Part shown: positions 51,240 to 62,900 of the stretch, one piece after another
Position numbering within the stretch: the stretch's first letter is position 1
Layout: every line of letters begins with the position of its first letter
DNA from: Stenopsyche tienmushanensis
Lineage: Eukaryota; Arthropoda; Insecta; Trichoptera; Stenopsychidae
DNA: 64,000 nucleotides
Reading direction: 5' to 3'
Assembly (NCBI GenBank): GCA_008973525.1
Contig: WACJ01000524.1
Location: 1-64,000, forward strand
Position numbers and translations under genes: made by a program
The notes under the pieces: generated by a model
Databases searched by the model: none
Seen by the model: only the letters and a program-made list of their open reading frames with translations
Told to the model about the DNA's origin: nothing

Positions 51240-51860
51240 ACAATCAATCAAATCGCAATGAGTGGATCACTTCCGATATGTTGGATCGGAATGTAGGTCC
51301 ATATGTACACATCCACAAGACAACTGACGTTAATAAATACACTGGTTCATACTGACGGATGTAAAACACGTAAAGTTTCACCGACAAAAATATGAGATGC
51401 TCGGCCGATAGAAGAGTGCAATTGGTAGGCAAAAACTAATTAGTCTGAACGATAATAAATTGCGCTTCGTAATGTAATCACGCGATCGCTCTTTAAGTGA
51501 TACGTCGCAATCTATCAATAAACCGGCACATCCACCACTCACTTTTACTTTTCCATGTCGATTATTTCCGACCATATTCCGTGTTTTACGTGGACAGAAT
51601 GCCTAATGTTGCATTTTTTCCATGAAAAAAAAGTTGAAGCGTGTAATTGGCATTTGCATAGCCGGATCACAGTTTGAAGTTGCCGGCGATTATGCATGCG
51701 GCTATCGAGACAAGTGCATATCGCTCAGTCCTTATGTTCTGATTCAATTAAAATCTATGACGACGCACTATGGAGACCTAAATCAATCGAGATCCGTTTG
51801 CATAATATATTCCATCCATCCATCTCAATAAGTCTGCGATTGTGATTCAAGGTCTTGGAG
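51240..51860. promoter_or_regulatory. Candidate conserved non-coding block
   Basis: Mixed composition with CpGs (ATCACGCGATCGCTCTTTAA at 51478 contains GCGATCGC) and repeated ATTTGCATA/TTTGCATAAT octamer-like words at 51650-51660 and 51796-51806. Overlapping minus frames lack motifs. Role inferred. Confidence 0.25.
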
Positions 51861-54439
51861 CTTTCGGAAGCACTTCAATACATCGCGAAAACCACGCAAA
51901 ATATTTCTCAAAGACGGAACTTAAAATACTGAAATTACGCATCACTAAAAAGACTTGAAATTGGTTCAAATATTTTTAGTATGTGTTTATTCAAAAACTC
52001 TTTCATTTTAATCAGTGAGTTAACTGATTTCTCATATGCAAAAATATCTTCATTAAGAGTCGCGTGGCCCCTCAACTACACTCAAAACTCTTTTTGTGCG
52101 ACTTTTTTGTACGATTTCGAAGTTATGCAGTTATTTTTTCTTTTTTTTAATTTCATAAAGAGTACGTATCGAGATATTTTGGATAAAATAGGAAATGAAT
52201 CATCAAAACTAACCGAAATTTGGAAAAAAATTATAATTTGGGACTGTGTAAATCATATTGCATTTGCTATTTGCTATAGCTGAATTACGACCACGCCCTT
52301 TATTCTAGTTTAGATTTTTGAAAAAAATAATTTCGTTTTTTTTTGCATTTTTCCAATGTTTCGACTTTTAAAAATACATTCTCTAATTGTTATTTAATGA
52401 ATTATATTGTTAAAAAGAGAAAATCTACACAAAACAATGATGACATTTTGAGTAATATCGAAAATCGCAACGAAAATTATCATACAGAGATGATAGTTTT
52501 TAATTAAAATAATTAATATTTCTCTAGTAGATATCTAGAATTTTGAGATGCCAGATGTCAAACATCCTTAAAATTTTAACAATGATGCAAGACGTCCTTT
52601 AAATTATACCAAAAATGTTATTTTTTAATTGCCTTATTGTTTTCCTGTTTTTTTATTAATTTTTTTTTATGCAATTTTGGATATATTTTATACAGATGTT
52701 TCAAAGTTATGCGGTTTTTAAAATCCATCGAACGCATCTTCACTTTTTCTATGTATGTCATAGCTTTTTTGTGCGATTTTTTTTGTGCGTATTCACGAAA
52801 AATATTTAAAATACTTAATCAAAGTATTTAATACTTATGATAATCCAGTACTTTATCTACATTTAAGTCAATAACTTCGTATCAATTCGTCACTCAACTT
52901 TTCTTATTAGACATGGGATAAATACGAACATCGCAGTTAAGAAATATGCTTTCTGCTTTTAATTTATGTCATTTGATAAGCTAACATTCTGGCGACTGCC
53001 AAGCTGTTTCAATTTACATAGAACTATATCATAATGATTATAATGTGTGTTGGAGTATATTTATTGAAGACAAATTGCAAATATGCTTTTTTCCAATACC
53101 TATTGAATGTAAGAAATAAATTTATATAAAAAAAAAATCGACTTTTTTGAAATAACTTTTTGGCTAACCCTCACACGCTTCACGATTTCTGAATCAATTA
53201 TAGCTCTTTGAGTGATATTATTTTCACTTTCGTTATTTATATGCTGTAGGAGCCAAACCTGCCAAATCAAAAATGTTAACACAAAGATATATTTTATTGC
53301 ACGTAAATATAGAGAAATTTGTATTCATAGCGTTGTTTCTATGAAATGTGACTTTAGAAGATATTTTTGAGAATCGATAGACTGCTGTTTAGTTTATGGC
53401 CTATCTTGATCGTATATTGTTGGTCGAAATGAAACTTAAGTAGCTTCTATTGAGACAGTGTTATTTTTCATTTAAAAAATGCATCCTTACAAAAATATCA
53501 AGTCAATGAATGAATTGATTAGTCTACTTATACAAATGACTGCTCTAAAATTCCAAATACAAGACGATTATCCTGATGATTTCAGCGTGTCCTTTGAAGA
53601 ACTACATGGGATTTTAAATAGAACAGGCTTAATATCCTCAGTGGATGTCAGCGTAATTAAAGTGTGTTCCATTCGCATCTGTCCTAATTTTATAGCCGAG
53701 CATTAAAGCTGGATTAAAATATGGTGTTAGCATTGATTTATCTATAAACTGATTCCGAATTGACCACACCATTAAAAATTTAATGGTTTAGAATGTTTTG
53801 TTAATAGTGTTTATGTAAAAATCAAGGCCGGGTGAATTTTTATTATCCATTGAGACATAAAATCTAATGATACGCGAAAGACGTTTAATTCATCATTCCT
53901 CTGTCGCTGAAGAATCCAGTTTTTAAGACAATTTTTATGGCTGTGCTGACACGAGATGGAGCGAAATTGGGGCAAAGACAGTCACAAATTTAATTGATTT
54001 CGAAAATATAGTAAATCATTATTTTTTACGAGGAAATCAAATGATTTATGCTATTGGATTCTTTGAGCTGCTGCAATGCTTCTTGACGACTTTTTTTCTC
54101 ATATATAAAGGTCATAATCCTTAACACTCGTGGCATCCAAATTTGAGTCCTTCGGTCTAAAACAAATTATTAAAGGCTATAAGTGAATGGTAATTGTTTT
54201 CGTTTGATTGATTACTATAAAAACACATCTTTAAACGGATAAAATCAGGATTAATGGCATATTTTTCTAATCCAATCCAAACAGTTTAATTGTATTCATT
54301 TTATGATTACACTTTCGTAACATGTTCTATTATTTTAATTAATCTTAGGTGGCAACTATTGATCATTATTACTAATTAAACTTAACCAATACTTATAATA
54401 AAATTAAAGGCAAAAGTATGATGAAAATTATATGGTCCG
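51861..54439. other. A+T-rich spacer; one 75-codon frame without motif
   Basis: The frame at 53479-53706 (MHPYKNIKSMNELISLLIQM...) is less A+T-biased than its surroundings but matches no family I recognise. The frame at 51981-52283 is Phe/Ile/Ser-rich chance sequence. No element ends found. Confidence 0.35.
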
Positions 54440-54800
54440 TCGTTTACAATAAAACACATCGTCTGGGAAACGCTCAAACAACAGACGTTCTCAATATAGC
54501 AAAATAAGTAATAAATAAGATTTACATAAAGAAAAATACTTCTGTGTGAACAATTTTATTGCCCAAATGACACAATTGATAAGCTTACAGGTCAATCTAG
54601 ATCCGCAGGCAATACACGATACATCCTGAGTGTCATTCAAATAAAACCTTAGAAGGATCGGTCGTAAATGATTAAAGATTTACATAGAAGCTTTCTAAGA
54701 TGTGTTGATTGATTAAGATTTATAATGAGAAAGCTATTTTAAGTTAGACATGGGCCCGTTCCGGTGATGCGATGAATTATTTTATATCACAATTCATCCG
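54440..54800. promoter_or_regulatory. Small candidate conserved block
   Basis: Mixed-composition sequence (CATGGGCCCGTTCCGGTGAT near 54749 and AATTCATCCGGCCATGCC near 54791) between A+T-rich flanks. No coding evidence. Confidence 0.15.
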
Positions 54801-56459
54801 GCCATGCCATTTGTAACTGTTAGCGATTTTAACAATCTTGTTATGCGTTATATTTGATGACTGTATACTCAATCATCTCTTTGACTACTAGGAAATGGCT
54901 CCTGTGGCAAAAAATATTCAATTGATCATCTGTTTTTAATTAAGTGAAGCAATTTCACACATCTTTCCAATGCGGAGCTACTACCAATGGTTCATCTTCA
55001 AGTGTGGTAACGATAGGGTTATTAAACGAAATTGACCAAAATTTCTTCTTACGTTTTTTCCATCTTATCATTTACTCTTGGCATTAATTTTTATTTTTCA
55101 TTTAAGTACTATAATATACCACAAAATGTATTACGAATTTAGTATATATTCCAATAATATTTTTATAAGTTATACAACGTTATTTAAAAATAAGTATGAT
55201 TTTGCTTCTAAATAAATGAAAGGCAAATATGTAAAATTCATTACAGATTTATTTGAATTCTAGTTAAGAGTGGTTCCATATATTTATTTCATCAGACAGT
55301 TTTATAAATCATCAAATAATTTGGAATAAAGCTAAAGGTGATTTGAAGAAATCAGTTCTAGATCATTAATGGTAAACACGTAGTTTAATATTGGTTAATT
55401 AGTTATATTTAAATTAAATTTGTGAATTTGAATTTTTAAACTGTATCGTTAAAAAATATTTCTTCGGCATTTTTAGCTGTATTTTTCGATATTGAGTCGA
55501 AATTGTGTCGATATTGTTTCTGCATTCGTTAAAGAAATAAAACAATCCACTTTAAATTCTTGCTGAAAAAAGCTGTGGCCAGAAATAGTCTTTGGAGAAA
55601 ATGTTTTACCATGAATAGAAAATGAATACTAGGACAATAAACATTTGTCGTGATATTGGTGGAGAAGATTTTGATGACATGTATATTCCATGAAATATTG
55701 GAGGATCGTACGTTGAACGAAGACGAATTAATCGAAATATTAAATGAATCTATCACAATCAATGACTCAGAAACCTGATGATAAAAAATGGCAAAAATGA
55801 TGATACAAATGACTTTTATTCAGGAAAAAAGGAAAATTACCATTTTAATATCACCACATAATACACTGTATGGTGTTTTCTATTTATAATGGTAAAGGAT
55901 CCTTCTTTGTTTCATACATTTTTTAATATGTCCGTATGTTTCATATCCATTAACTGAAAAGAAAATTTCATTTCAGGATTCACAAAGATTTTATTTTCCC
56001 ATAGAAATATTTCTATGGGACTACTGAAAGCTTCATTGGCTTTCGACGATTTTATTCAAAATGGAAATCGAAATTCTTGTTTATTAAAACAGGTCATAAT
56101 CTCTTGTTTTTTCTATTGTCCTCGAATAATGGTTTCATTATCTTCAGTCTGAGGAAAGATCTAATTTCATTTTCAACAGTTCTTTATAACTCAATCTTCG
56201 CCATTCACTAATCTATATTAAACATATTTTCAAAATAATGAGATATTGATATATGTGCGACAATATTTCATTTTTTATATCAAATTTGAAGAATATTCAG
56301 ATGAGCGAATTTCGCAAAAATAATGTTTTCTAAGCTTGATATCTGATTATTTAGAGAAAATATAATTCTGTCACATACATTTGGATTCAGTTTATAGAAA
56401 GATAATAACCGTATATCTCAATTTAAAAAAATCATTTAAATAATATTTTAGCATGTTGT
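54801..56459. other. A+T-rich spacer containing a 24-bp perfect palindrome
   Basis: No gene recognised. The palindrome at 55997-56020 is listed separately. Confidence 0.4.
55997..56020. repeat. Perfect 24-bp palindrome
   Basis: The half-site TCCCATAGAAAT is followed directly by its exact reverse complement, with no spacer. It is longer than expected for a typical factor site and could mark an element end or a chance event in A+T-rich DNA. Confidence 0.9.
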
Positions 56460-57010
56460 GCTTCAATTAAAATCCCCAATTAAAAGCTACCTTCAAAAGA
56501 CTGCAGCGCGCTTGAAAAAATAAAGATGTTGCTAAATTTAACACCGATTGCCAATACATCCGACGAAGATCTCGCCATAAAAAAGTCCAATACGATTTAT
56601 ATCTTCTTATCTCCACCTTTGTCCAACTTCTATCCCCAAATCCTTGTGATCGAGGTGCCATCTGTATGGCGGGTAGACTGGCGGGCTTTTACAGTTGTGG
56701 CACGATTTGTAATAGCCGATCGTAAAGTCGGTCCATGTCATCCTACATTACGGCCTTTTTGGGCAACGCGTGGGTATTTATTGGCACTGAGATCAAACTT
56801 TAGAACTTAATATATCTCCTTTGGCCGTAATAAAATCGTTATCCGGCCATTCGAAAGTGACATAAACTCTTCGTTTGGAGCCGCCGTTTTATCAGCGCGT
56901 AATTAATACCTGTCCCCGATCCACTCGGACGTGTCGCTTGTGAAATAAGTCGTGATGATGCGATTGACGCTCCAGCCGATTCGTAGATGGATAGACCGAC
57001 ATGCTCCTCT
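56460..57010. promoter_or_regulatory. Candidate conserved non-coding block
   Basis: Balanced composition across about 550 bases: GGCGGGTAGACTGGCGGGC near 56669, CGATCGTAAAGTCGGTCCAT near 56719, GTTTGGAGCCGCCGTTTTATC near 56873. Opposing frames 56526-56810 and 56467-56661 lack motifs. One of the best regulatory candidates by contrast with flanks. Confidence 0.27.
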
Positions 57011-57261
57011 CATTATTCATAGCAGTTTTGTTTTATTGATGTAATGAGTCAAATTGAATTGATCGGATTTTTAATGAGTTCGATTGTGAATTTTACGCAA
57101 TGGGATGTAACTTAATTCTCTATAAAAGACATTTCCTGTTACCAATGTGTTAAAATGAATTAAACATTATGAAGTTGAAAAATATCACCATTTTCTATAT
57201 TTTGAAGAAATGTGTTATTATTTCGATTACATACGCGCATCGTTAAATTTACGTTGAAAGT

Positions 57262-57350
57262 TTGGTGAAACGTATCATCATCATCATAGTGCAGCCACTA
57301 ACAGTCCACTGCAGAACTATGGGCCTCTTCAATATCCATTCACAGGAAGG
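57262..57350 (-). mobile_element. RTE LINE 3' tail with GAT repeats
   Basis: On the plus strand an (ATC)n run at about 57276-57287 is followed by AGTGCAGCCACTAACAGTCC and ACTGCAGAACTATGGGCCTC. Read on the minus strand this is EEA-like sequence, then an AVQQWT-type end and a GAT tail, the form taken by the last codons of many insect RTE elements. Only the extreme 3' end is present. It sits immediately left of repeat R copy B, as the longer LINE piece sits left of copy A. Confidence 0.6.
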
Positions 57351-57411
57351 GGTTACATCCATTTCGTCTGTATCATACATTCACCTCCTCGTTCGCTCGA
57401 TATTGAAGGTA

Positions 57412-57688
57412 GCATTACCACCGAGTTTTGTTTCGAACGTTCACCCAACGGGTATCCTGAGTAAACGTATTGACGAACGCTTTCGCAATCGTCTCGATAA
57501 GGAATGTGGAAGGTTTGTAAAGACTGAGTAGTTTTCATAGGAGATTGTGGAAAACTACTCTAGACGACCTTTTTGACTCTACTGAAAAGGGCTTTCTGGA
57601 GTACAAGGAGTCCAGTCCCCCCTTTCCTCGCTAGGGCGTTGCCGGGGTAGGGTGAAGACAGACGTGACGCTTGAGTGCATCTCGGATT
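57412..57688. repeat. Dispersed repeat R, copy B
   Basis: Aligns with 2717-2957 in the same orientation. Ungapped similarity spans 57412-57511 (GAACGCTTTCGCAATCGTCT here, GAGCGCTTTCACGACCGTCT in copy A). About 33 bases, TTGTAAAGACTGAGTAGTTT onward, are extra here. Similarity then resumes at GAAAACTACTCTAGACGACC and runs to ATCTCGGAT. Plus-strand residues RIDERFRNRLDKECGR and TLDDLFDSTEK with LEYKES are shared with copy A but lie in different frames here. Family unknown. Confidence 0.75.
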
Positions 57689-58600
57689 CGCTCCTACACC
57701 AACTGAGGGTGTCTCCCCGTCACCGTACAACTTACCCGAGCGAATTCGAAACTGAGTGGTTTCACCATCATTTCAGGTTGCCCCTCTCAGTTCGGCGATT
57801 ACAAAACGATATAGAAGTCAACGGAAGACAATTTTGTTTACGTTGCAAAGTGAAGTTCCTCATATTCATCTCTTCGAGGCCGTCTCTTTGATGTTCTTCT
57901 TGTCCTTGTTCTGTTCCTAAAAATTCTTGGTTCCGAACCGATACGGTTCATCATGCTCCATATTTTTGGGTAGGGTCGACTATGTAACGGATAGCGAGTG
58001 ATAAGCAAGTCTTGATTTGTAAAAGTAGCAATGAATAGTAGTTAAACTAAGTATTAGCTTGCTGTTAAAAGAGTATTTAAGTATTTACTCTGTAAATATG
58101 TATAAGTAAAGTGGCCAATAGTTAAAATACATAAAATCGTGTAAGCATAGTAGTTAGGAGTAGTCAGATGTGGTTAGGCCGCAAAGAAGTATTAGTCAAA
58201 TTGTATTAGCAAAGGGTAATTATGTCGCATCAAAGTATTCGAACTTCGGCGTTTAGTGTCAACTGGGCACAATCAAACAATATTTAATTGGTCAGACTGG
58301 GAGCAAACTGGAAAAAAATAGACAGAGCTGGAACAAACAAATAGGTTAAAGTAACGTATCAAGTAATATCAACTAGTCAGGTCCACATTAACAAAATCAA
58401 ATGGCTCCACAGTCAAGACTGTATTATGGGAGCGGTCGAAACAGCACTTTGGCGGTCGAAACGCGAGTCTAGTTGTGCAGGTTTGTCTTCTGATCCCAGT
58501 GTTCCCACGTTTATGTGACAATAGAAAGCTGATGTGTGCGAGTATTTGTTAATTCACTTACCTTGAAAGCTTGGATTTTTATGTCTTACTTGCGTTATTG
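57689..58600. other. Unassigned mixed-complexity region next to repeat R
   Basis: Bases 57689-57960 are fairly G+C-rich, with open frames (57652-57891) but no motif. Bases 57980-58430 carry many short AGTA/TAGT-type words. The region may be the rest of the repeat R element or another old retroelement. No terminal repeats or reverse-transcriptase motifs were seen. Confidence 0.25.
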
Positions 58601-58788
58601 TCAGTTCATCTCAAGTAATGCGGATGAGATGTTCCATTTTTTTTGTGCAGATGTAATATGCACAAAAACAATGTTTTTCGGTGTCACTCGCGAATTTTAC
58701 ATATAAGTGTAGTCGGCGTTTCGTCAGAACGTATGAATCAATTATAATAATATAAAAGTAAATTAATAAATTAAAATTATACGATTTT

Positions 58789-59097
58789 CGATTTTTTTTC
58801 AAAATTCAAATAAATAAAAACAAAAGCCAACTTGGTACGATACAAATGTACATCGATAATGTTGCCGAAAAGGCTATTAATTATCCGTTTTTTTTTACTG
58901 CGATTACACACTGTTGGGACACTGACAATACAACCGACTGCGAGGAGTACTCGCACAAGCCCTAATAGTATATTTACCGTGTACAACTCGTGGAATTCGA
59001 TTTTTCAAAAATTCAAATAATTAAAAACAAAAGCCAACTTGATAAGATGCAAATGTACATCGATAATATTGCCGAAAAGGCTATTAATAATCGGTTT
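58789..59097. repeat. Direct duplication, two ~100-bp units with a period of about 206 bp
   Basis: Units 58789-58889 and 58998-59097 share long identical runs (AAAAACAAAAGCCAACTTG, AAATGTACATCGATAAT and TTGCCGAAAAGGCTATTAAT) with roughly nine to twelve differences. The 108-base spacer shows only weak similarity to what follows the second unit. This could be a local tandem duplication that has decayed, or two copies of a short repeat. The frames they contain (58832-59020, 59039-59317) start with a similar RYKCTSI/RCKCTSI stretch only because of the duplication. Confidence 0.85.
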
Positions 59098-59739
59098 CAG
59101 GCGTCGCGCTTTCACAGGGTGGCACAAAAAACGGTTGCCGACACAGTCCGATATAGATATTGACGCGAAAATCACTATTTACTCAAAAACAGAGCAGATG
59201 AGCGGAGCACACAAAATCACGACCGATAACAACGGTTGCCAACCGGCCAATCATCTGGTGAAACGTATAAAAGTAAATATGTATCTGAGAGAGACATATC
59301 TAACGACATGTAATTAATACATAATATTTTTATATAATCTAATTAATTATCAATGAAATCCACTTCTAACTGATAATTATTTATATATCTGTATAATTAA
59401 ATTTAAAATCCTTCATCAAAAAAATGTAAACACCCAACTTGAGGATATAACAGAAACGGTTAATTTTAAGACTCTAATAAAAGCTTACTATAAAAATTAT
59501 TATTTACCCAGTCATACATAATTAGGGGGACGTACATTATTAGCGTATTTTGAGAACTTATGTTTGAACTCAGTTTGTGTCCAGACACAGGGACGGAAAA
59601 ATCTTTTTTAAAGTCTTTTTTTGTAAAACTTTTTGTTATGCATTATTTTTATGCAACAGTTATTTTATTGTTAGGTGTAAAATGTCCAGACCCGAAACTA
59701 ATTAAGTCCACATTTAGCATTGTATGCTGCTTTTTTATG
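59098..59739. other. Spacer, nothing recognised
   Basis: Mixed sequence to 59300, then A+T-rich. No element ends or coding motif. Confidence 0.35.
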
Positions 59740-59935
59740 ATTTGGACTGGAATTTGTATTTATAATGCCACAAAAGCCAGTAAAACACTCAAAAAAAATT
59801 ATAGTGAAGTGGTAACAGTCAGCAGATGCCAAAATTGGTTCCAGAAATTTAAATCAACTAATAGAAGCTTAAAGAATGAGTCTGATAATAAAGTCTGATC
59901 CACGGAAACAATCGAAGAGTTATAGCAAAGGCTGA
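59740..59935 (+). pseudogene. mariner DNA-binding-domain remnant (copy 5)
   Basis: The reading ICIYNATKASKTLKKNY, then VVTVSRCQNWFQKFKSTN and RSLKNESDNK follows the first mariner helix-turn-helix: A-x-x-A-x-x-I...YG, then V-S-x-R-x-x-x-RWFQKFRSG, then SLEDE-x-R-x-GRP. After a stop, ETIEEL and QRL continue where the next helix would be. No linker, catalytic domain or terminal repeats are visible. The upstream part of the open frame (from 59560) has no mariner resemblance. A short, old remnant. Confidence 0.7.
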
Positions 59936-62900
59936 GATTTAATAATTCTATGCTCATTAGCTACACAGAAATTCCCAATGAAATCTAAGTTTTCTGACTT
60001 TTTTGTCGCTAAATACAAATATATCCACCTTCATTACAATACGCCTTTAAATATAAATCCTCCTACGTTTTGAACACCATTATAAACGCCAATGTTACAA
60101 GTTTTGTCCTCCATTGTCATCAAGCAATCGATGTTACCACAAATCGTGAACCAAGATGCAATTAGAGGCGTCATTCATTTTAAGTACATGTATAATATAT
60201 GTCGTGACTATTAATAATGAGATAAAAAACCAAATGATATTCTGTTGATTGATCGGTCTGGCTTACTTGACTTCATCAAACGACCTAATAACAGGTGATC
60301 ACATACGCAGAACTCCATATCAGAATGATATAAGCAACGCCCGATAAAAAAACAATCATGTCCTCAAATATTTCATATAATAATGCTTTTATTGCAGTAT
60401 ATCCTCATATCGTCCAATGGGTTGACATCCAAGATTTGAACAACAATTTCGAGTGATAGATTGACGCTTTGATATTCGTTCAGCTAACCTGATCCTTGTT
60501 AGCTGACAGCGAAAATATTTACTTTCAATGGGACACTTCAGATAATCCGTGTATGAATATTAGATAGCGAAAACATGTTATTTTTAATAGTTCGAATATA
60601 GATTTTGAACAACGCCACTGTGAAGTAATTGTTATAAAATCTTACAATGGAAAGACATTAACGTCGCATGACTTTCAACAGTAATATAATTACAAATCTA
60701 AATCTAAAATCACCAGCAATGTCGTATGACAGCTGTTGTGTCTGATTTTAAGTACAAAAAATAATCGCATATCCACACGACTCTACATGCTTCTGCTACT
60801 TTTTATATTATATGAAAGAAATTAGCGTCCGAACACTGAAATATATCATTTTTTGAAAATATACACCGATAATAGTTCCAATTACTAAGAAAGCAGTTTT
60901 TGCAGTTTAAACTATGTGAAACACTTTTTAAATTATTTCATTATTTTTTTCTTCGAATTAAAAAAAATACATACGTATCAAAACTGAAGAAAGTTTCATT
61001 TAGAATTATATGATAAATGCGTTTTCAACATTATCATTTTAAATAAGCATCCGGAGATGGAATGCCTAAAATCATCCCCCCTCATATTTTTTTTTTTTTT
61101 GAGATGGCATTTAGCAATTCCTTTTATGGCATGGTTTTTCATGGCGTATTTATGTTTTTTAAAAACGTAGTAGCTAATCACAAATTCTATAAATTTGAAT
61201 CCAAGATGATTAAGTTACGACTCCATCGCTTAAACGCGGAATTACAATTTTACAAAAAAAAATACAATTTTAAAATTTTCATATGGTGTTAAATTTACCA
61301 CAAAAATTTAAAATATTTTCGTCATGCAATTGTATATGTTTTTCAGCATAGAATTCAGCACTATGGCTAAATAAATATGGCTATGATTTGTAAAAATTTA
61401 AATTATTAACCTAATTCTATTCTAGAAAAATATTACAAAATTATTAACATCATCATATTAAATTTTCATCAGTAAATAATATAAATTCCAAATTGAACGT
61501 TATCATAGAGATGAGTCATAGAGTTTCATATATATGGATAACTATTCCAAATTGACATGTATCTGATTGCTCATTATTTATGCAGGATCTTTAAATTACG
61601 AAAAATGCACATCTTGACATCTCAAAAAGGACGCAACACTACCAGATACAATGGGCTGCATACGGTGCATTCTTCGACAGAACTCCTCCGGTATATTGAC
61701 AGAGATGATTTACACATCCCTTTGTTGGTGCACCGCGTACAATCTATCCTGTTCCAGCTCGGGGCATATCCATGACAACGTTTGATTTATCTCCAACTAT
61801 CAGCGTCAGGATGCTCCACGTGTACATACATCACACCCGTGAATAATTATTTTTATAGAAACCAAGGACCCGTGTTTGTGTTGCTAAGATTGCGATTGAT
61901 TGACACTCTTCTTTAGACTAATCGAAGAGTATGAGCCATAGGAGCTCTTCTGACAAAACTGATAAATTGATCATCATTTACGAGCCGAAGGATACCAGTC
62001 TTCAATCATTGTCTGATTACACTGTTGCATTGAAGGCTTAAATTTATAGGCATTTCTGCAAAAATACAGGAGCCATTCAAGGATCGCATAAAGAAAATGC
62101 ATAAATCATTTTAAAGAATACAATTTTAAGAAATAAGAGTCGGAGAAAACTATACACTATTGAAACATCATAAACATTACTGGCAGTATTGTTTTTTTTT
62201 TATACCAAGCTAGAATTTATTTCACCTTTTGTTGTTTAAGCATGCATAACAAAATAATTACATGTTAGTCAATAGTTCTAATCCATAGCCATAGTTACCT
62301 CAAAGGATCTGTTGCTTGAGAGATAATTTCGTACTGATGATCAGTTGAGGTTGTTGGCCCTCTAGACTTGAAAGCTCTCTGCATATTTACATATGACTTA
62401 AAAATATCAATAAACATTGCTCAGGTTACCAGATTCTGAAAAAAATGCCTTGGACAAAAAGTTTGTACGCGGTAGAGCAATGGCTAAGTCCAATCATTTC
62501 TGCGGTGGCGGTACAGGTCCTCAAAGAACCCAACATGAACGACCATAGACCGCAACAGTGTAAGTAAAATTGTCAATGTCAAGGTTTCGTCACAGTCACA
62601 ATGGACTGTAAATAATAACAAGCGAATAAACCAATAATGGCTTCGAATGCCGCACTGAGTAATTTTAGATTTATGTCTTTGACGTACATTGTGTCTTTGC
62701 CGTCCGAAGAGTCGTCTATTTTCGCCACAAAGCTTGCTTGCAGCAATATCTATATATAATATTGACATAGACCTCGATGCATGCTAATAAATATGGTCTA
62801 TCTATGTTGACTTTGTCTTCAGAGATTTTCAGCCGGCTTACAAGAGCTTCAGACCGTTAAAGCTTGTTCTTTGTCAGATTATTAGCAAGAACTTTCAAAA

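Noticed and set aside
57980..58520. A solo LTR of a retrotransposon
   Set aside because: A TGTAA start near 57980 and repetitive AGTA words looked suggestive, but no paired TG...CA boundaries, target duplication or internal gag/pol remnant could be found.
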